NCBI RefSeq assembly: GCF_910592395.1 | Contig: NC_088321.1 | Span: 3,598,001-3,662,000 of the forward strand | Direction of reading: 5' to 3' | DNA length: 64,000 bases | Origin: Lineus longissimus | Lineage: Eukaryota; Nemertea; Pilidiophora; Heteronemertea; Lineidae | Part shown: positions 61,201-64,000 of the stretch, one piece after another | Position numbering within the stretch: the first letter of the stretch is position 1 | Layout of the letters: the number at the start of each line of letters is the position of its first letter | Program-made: the position numbers and the translations under genes | The notes under the pieces: model-generated | Database searches by the model: none | Seen by the model: the letters and a program-made list of their open reading frames with translations, nothing else | Told to the model about the DNA's origin: nothing

Positions 61201-63237
61201 TCATTTTCCGTGTCTGAGTAGCGGTCACCAAGGAATGTGTATGTGTACCAAGTTTCACGTCAATTGCTTCAGCGGAAACGAAACATGCCACCCATGCCTA
61301 ACGTTGACGGACGACATTATTTATAGTGTGTCATTGTAAAGGCTCACAGGTGGGCCAAAAAATGAGGTATTCTCAATTCAATACCTGTTCAGCTATCACA
61401 ACAGTGTCATCCATCTCTATGTCTGGGTCACCGGCAAAATCTCTCATCTCCAGCTGAAACAGAGATTTATGCCAAATTTATTTGCTACTGTGCAAAGTCT
61501 GCCAGGAAGAAAATGAATCATAGCATCCTGTCAGTGTCATAGAATGATCGGATAGAATTATTTAACTTGAACATGTTGAAGATACTGCATGCTTCAGAGA
61601 TTATCATCAGGAATCAGGATATACACAATACATGTATCATACAATGATACATAGATACTGTGTCTGCGGGTTTTAGCCGGTTTCGGGTCGCCTGTACAAA
61701 AGACCTGTTTAACCTGTAATAGGCCTATGTAAAGTGACATACCGAGCACCGGCTAAAACCCACGGACACAGTATGTTAGTAATGTGACCTAAGGACATCC
61801 TAAAATCTATTTCAAAATGGTTTAAATTGAAATGGTCCATAGATCATGGGCTTACCTGTGGACCAACTAAATGAAGAGAACAAGACCAACAGACAGTGTT
61901 AATATTGACTCATATATTATTATTGCCTACCATAGCCATCTCAACTAGCAAAGGTGAGGTTCTCATACATGAAGTACATCAGCACATCCATTGTATGTAA
62001 TACTATGCATCAGAAACAACCTGGTGAGTCATGGTCAATAGAACTGAGATTTACGCCTGTAACCAGGTTGGGGACTGATAGTGATACATAGTACTGGTGC
62101 TGAAGAAAAACCCCCACTGCACATGTGGTGCTACTTCAGATCATATTCAGTACACTTATACTCACCACTACTTCGCCTCCAGCTGGAGTGCAAGCAGCAA
62201 GGTCCATGGTTGAACTATTAGTATCAGTGAAGAGGGAGCTTGCTTGACGTCTAGATCTAGATGTCTGACCAGAAGTCGTAGCAGTGGGGATAGAGCTTTC
62301 CTGGCGTCTAGATGCCTGAGTGGACACCTGAAATATGTTTAAAAGAAAGAATGATCAGCAGAAAGCATTGTTACAAGTACTGCTCAATGCTGATAGGCCA
62401 AGGAAATGTGGCACATGAGGGTATAGAAATTCCAGCAGTGCTACTGCATACAGTGAGTACTCATTTGACTTCAAAATCTTCACTCAGTTTTTCTAACCAG
62501 GTGTGCTCATCCCACTTACCTCAGAATCAGGTGCATCAACATCTCTACCAAGATCAGGAAGGAAATCGTCTACCGGTAATTCAGGCCCACTACGCCCATT
62601 GTCCTTAAAATACAAAAACAAAGTTATTGTTAAAATCAACAAATTATTGGAAATCAACAATGAAGTTCATGGTTTGAAGCCGCCAAAATGTGTGATCATC
62701 ATTTTGCAAGGATTGTTGTAATCTTATAAGTACTGAACTCATAAAGCAGTATAGAATGGGTGAGGTGAAGTCTTGGAGTTGAGAAAGTGTAAGGTGTTGG
62801 TGCTACACCTACCTTCACCATGGTAACACCATCACTACACCAACACTTGACATTCCTGATATTCTTGCTGCAGTGTAGTCATGAGCAACACTGCCCCACC
62901 ATGGCCAAAGGAAGTACTAGTAACTGACATTTATTACTTTTCGAGAAAAATGTTGAAAAACATAAACAGCCTGTGCTTTTGAATGTAATGACAAATCTCC
63001 CTGATAAGCCTGGTAAGCTTAGCTCAGTTTGACCTAGATTGACCTAGATTGTCAGTTACTTCTTTTGCCATGGTGGGGCAGAACAGCTTTCTGGCCTGAT
63101 AATTGCATAACCATAGTTTAACTTACTTGTAATGGTGCTTCAATTCTGGTATCACTTCTTGATCTTCGACTTCGATGAAGTTGAAGTCGGATGCGAGGTC
63201 GTGATTGGGGACGAGGTCTTTCAGATGCAGCCTGCCT
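52220..63237 (-). CDS. UBX-like/HECT-domain protein gene, partial (spliced)
   Basis: Exons in transcript order: 63127-63237, 62520-62603, 62166-62327, 61385-61453, 60866-60949, one of three copies of the 123-bp exon (57812-57934, 55987-56109, 54162-54284), 53598-53759, 52975-53062, 52220-52720. All have AG/GT borders and phase 0, except the last junction (phase 1), and all join in frame. The N-terminal part is Arg/Ser-rich (LHRSRRSRSDTR) then acidic. The 123-bp exon (CIQVKFVCPE, RRFRETDTVL) plus the next (GCELMLAGEKL, TLHIKD) make a ubiquitin fold. An acidic linker (DEEEMDKNEEEN) leads to a HECT N-lobe: NMTFEGEN, DGLSREMF, FSIIGKIISHAY. HECT proteins pass ubiquitin to substrates through a C-lobe cysteine, but no C-lobe was found down to 50.5 kb, and the 5' end is beyond 63.2 kb. 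G2E3-like ligases are the nearest known type; this is inference. Confidence 0.7.
53598..53759 (-). CDS. exon: second half of ubiquitin-fold domain
   Basis: 54 codons, phase 0 at both ends, acceptor TTTTCAG and donor GTAAGT. Pattern ELMLAGEKL...LSLKEVGI...TLHIKD aligns with the RLIFAGKQL...TLHLV half of ubiquitin. The Lys and Gly-Gly tail of ubiquitin are absent, so it is a domain of a larger protein. Confidence 0.75.
53953..55777 (-). repeat. segmental tandem duplication, unit A
   Basis: 1,825-bp unit: intron, 123-bp exon, intron, and the 3' 700 bases of a LINE with its CATA tail. Nearly identical to unit B. The junction to unit B at 55777/55778 joins LINE sequence (CACAGAGTCA) to intron sequence (AAATACAAATTG). 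Exon 54162-54284 here has TGA at codon 33 (plus coordinates 54186-54188) where B and C have CGA (Arg). Confidence 0.92.
54950..55080. repeat. short tandem repeat GTGAGGAGTTAGGCAGAATTAT and GTAT tail
   Basis: About 22-base units repeat three times, followed by GTATGTATGTATG, the microsatellite tail of the LINE read from its 3' side. The same arrangement is at about 56775-56905 and, with more copies, at 58625-58755. Confidence 0.8.
55778..57602 (-). repeat. segmental tandem duplication, unit B
   Basis: Same length as unit A and differing by only a handful of bases, including the Arg codon kept intact in exon 55987-56109. The LINE part shares with A a stop in VNY*I that unit C lacks, showing A and B derive from one another after separation from C. 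Confidence 0.92.
57603..59444 (-). repeat. segmental tandem duplication, unit C (ancestral copy)
   Basis: Contains exon 57812-57934 and is continuous with the rest of the LINE beyond 59444, where A and B break off, so C keeps the original arrangement. It differs from A/B by scattered substitutions and small indels (for example an extra block near 58351-58375) and has more GTTAGGCAGAATTATGTGAGGA repeats near 58650-58735. Confidence 0.88.
58738..60412 (-). mobile_element. CR1-like LINE inserted in an intron of the HECT gene
   Basis: Reads on the minus strand, the same strand as the host gene, from the 5' truncation near 60412 to the CATA tail at about 58738. Motifs: NYRPVSNLP, AYRRGHSTET, MIDLSAAFDTIDH (first Asp), then after frameshifts near 59887 and 59790 VPQGSVLGP, FYADDAQLY (catalytic box), LGVMFD, SRLGYCNSLLYG and ELHWLPV, with the ending LWNGLPFEVR. 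The endonuclease is missing. The duplicates in units A and B copy only its 3' 700 bases. Confidence 0.88.
60866..60949 (-). CDS. exon of the HECT gene (28 codons)
   Basis: CTTGCAG before HHPRTATENICV and GTAAGA after VDGEK; phase 0 on both sides. It precedes the triplicated UBX exon in transcript order. Confidence 0.6.
61385..61453 (-). CDS. exon of the HECT gene (23 codons)
   Basis: TGTTTCAG before LEMRDFAGDPDIEMDD and GTATTG after IAEQ; phase 0 at both ends, acidic peptide. Confidence 0.6.
61658..61771. mobile_element. 114-bp MITE in an intron, TA duplication
   Basis: CTGTGTCTGCGGGTTTTAGC and its inverse GCTAAAACCCACGGACACAG frame about 70 bases; TA lies on both sides (61656-61657 and 61772-61773). 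Confidence 0.75.
62166..62327 (-). CDS. exon of the HECT gene (54 codons), Ser/Arg/Thr-rich
   Basis: ATTTCAG before VSTQASRRQESS and GTGAGT after GGEVV; phase 0 at both ends. QASRRQESS and SRRQASS are an internal imperfect repeat, consistent with a disordered region. Confidence 0.65.
62520..62603 (-). CDS. exon of the HECT gene (28 codons), acidic
   Basis: TTTTAAG before DNGRSGPELP and GTAAGT after DAPDSE; phase 0 at both ends. Confidence 0.6.
62890..63082. mobile_element. foldback MITE in an intron
   Basis: CTGCCCCACCATGGCCAAAGG and GTACTAGTAACTGACA at 62890-62929 are matched in reverse at about 63050-63082 (TGTCAGTTACTTC, then TTTGCCATGGTGGGGCAG), with small indels. GACCTAGATT is duplicated next to the right arm. 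Confidence 0.7.
63127..63237 (-). CDS. exon of the HECT gene (37 codons), Arg-rich; most upstream seen
   Basis: TTGTAG before RQAASERPRPQSR and GTAAGT after APLQ; phase 0 at both ends. Since the exon starts with an acceptor, the start codon lies beyond the window or in an exon I could not see. Confidence 0.6.
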
Positions 63238-63589
63238 CTACAATGACGAAGAAATTGCTCAAAAGATGTTCAATCAGGAATTCGTTTCACCCCTAGCCTC
63301 ATTCTATTGTACTCTTACAATGTTCAAATGTAGTGATGATAGTGGACATATTGTGATGTGAAATTTTAGGGAGAAAATGAAACGGTGACCTTGACTAGAT
63401 CTTCAGACATTTTCAGAAGTGTTCACTTCAGGAAAAATGTGTAGTCCTAGAGAGAGTACAAATTCGGCTCAAATACAATTGTTACCAAATTCTAGAGATT
63501 GCAGGCTTGGCAATGCAGATATAACATATTTCCCAACATTTCAAAAAATACAGTGTAGGTAATATGTTAAAGTATAGAAAACAAAAGTT

Positions 63590-64000
63590 CCAAAATGCAG
63601 GGGAATCTATCACTCCTCTGGTCCCAAAAAAGTCTTCTCCTCTCAAGTTAGTTACCAAATATTCAATCAAAATGCAGGGGAATCTATCACTCCTCTGGTC
63701 CCAAAAAAGTCTTCTCCTCTCAAGTTAGTTACCAAATATTCAATCAAAATGCAGGGGAATCTATCACTCCTCTGGTCCCAAAAAAGTCTTCTCCTCTCAA
63801 GTTAGTTACCAAATATTCAATCAAAATGCAGGGGAATCTATCACTCCTCTGGTCCCAAAAAAGTCTTCTCCTCTCAAGTTAGTTACCAAATATTCAATCA
63901 AAATGCAGGCGAATCTATCACTCCTCTGGTCCCAAAAAAGTCTTCTCCTCTCAAGTTAGTTACCAAATATTCAATCAAAATGCAGGGGAATCTATCACTC
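63590..64000. repeat. tandem array, 77-bp unit, at least 5.3 copies, cut by window end
   Basis: GGGGAATCTATCACTCCTC starts at 63600, 63677, 63754, 63831, 63908 (GGCG variant) and 63985. Units are almost identical, so the array is recent. It lies in or upstream of the HECT gene's first visible intron. Confidence 0.94.

Overview
This window is nuclear DNA of an animal, most likely a marine invertebrate. The evidence is introns with GT/AG borders in two gene models, CR1-like LINEs, MULE, piggyBac, hAT and Tc1/mariner-type transposons, tRNA-derived SINE sequence, many MITEs and many minisatellites. Nothing looks bacterial, viral or organellar. I cannot fix the phylum from sequence alone.

Only one locus looks like an ordinary host gene. 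It lies on the minus strand from about 63.2 kb down to 52.2 kb and is cut by the right-hand side. Its small exons are nearly all phase 0. They encode an Arg/Ser-rich acidic N-terminal part, a ubiquitin-fold (UBX-like) domain split over two exons, and a HECT-type N-lobe. The HECT C-lobe with the catalytic cysteine was not found. A CR1-like LINE sits in one intron. A later tandem triplication (about 1,825-bp unit) copied one UBX exon together with the 3' part of that LINE, so the exon is present three times; the most downstream copy carries a stop codon.

From 0.5 to 3.1 kb there is a decayed DIRS/Ngaro-type tyrosine-recombinase retroelement next to foldback repeats, one of which is split by a piggyBac remnant at TTAA. 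From 7.0 to 12.7 kb lies a probable 5.7-kb TIR element with a near-perfect 9-bp target duplication; it carries two tandem arrays (units about 169-174 bp and 71 bp). A second non-autonomous element (13.0-14.7 kb) has a perfect 9-bp duplication. From 17.0 to 23.6 kb there is an almost complete autonomous-type MULE: terminal inverted repeats around a five-exon transposase gene with a Cys/His N-terminal motif, a DDE-type core and a SWIM zinc finger. That gene is dead (stops, frameshifts), and a 966-bp mariner-type element has landed in the SWIM codons.

From 24 to 33 kb diverged large direct repeats surround two AT-rich degenerate arrays in opposite orientation. From 34.2 to 44.6 kb come a MITE with 3-bp duplication, a tRNA-Met-like SINE head, a retroposon pair with ATT tails, and a 5'-truncated LINE with a 559-codon reverse-transcriptase frame. 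From 43.3 to 50.5 kb five unrelated minisatellites (89, 88, 125, 25 and 78 bp) are packed close together, with an hAT-derived frame on the minus strand. The 25-bp array appears to be an expansion of the terminal-repeat motif of a mariner-like element. A 77-bp array runs off the right edge.
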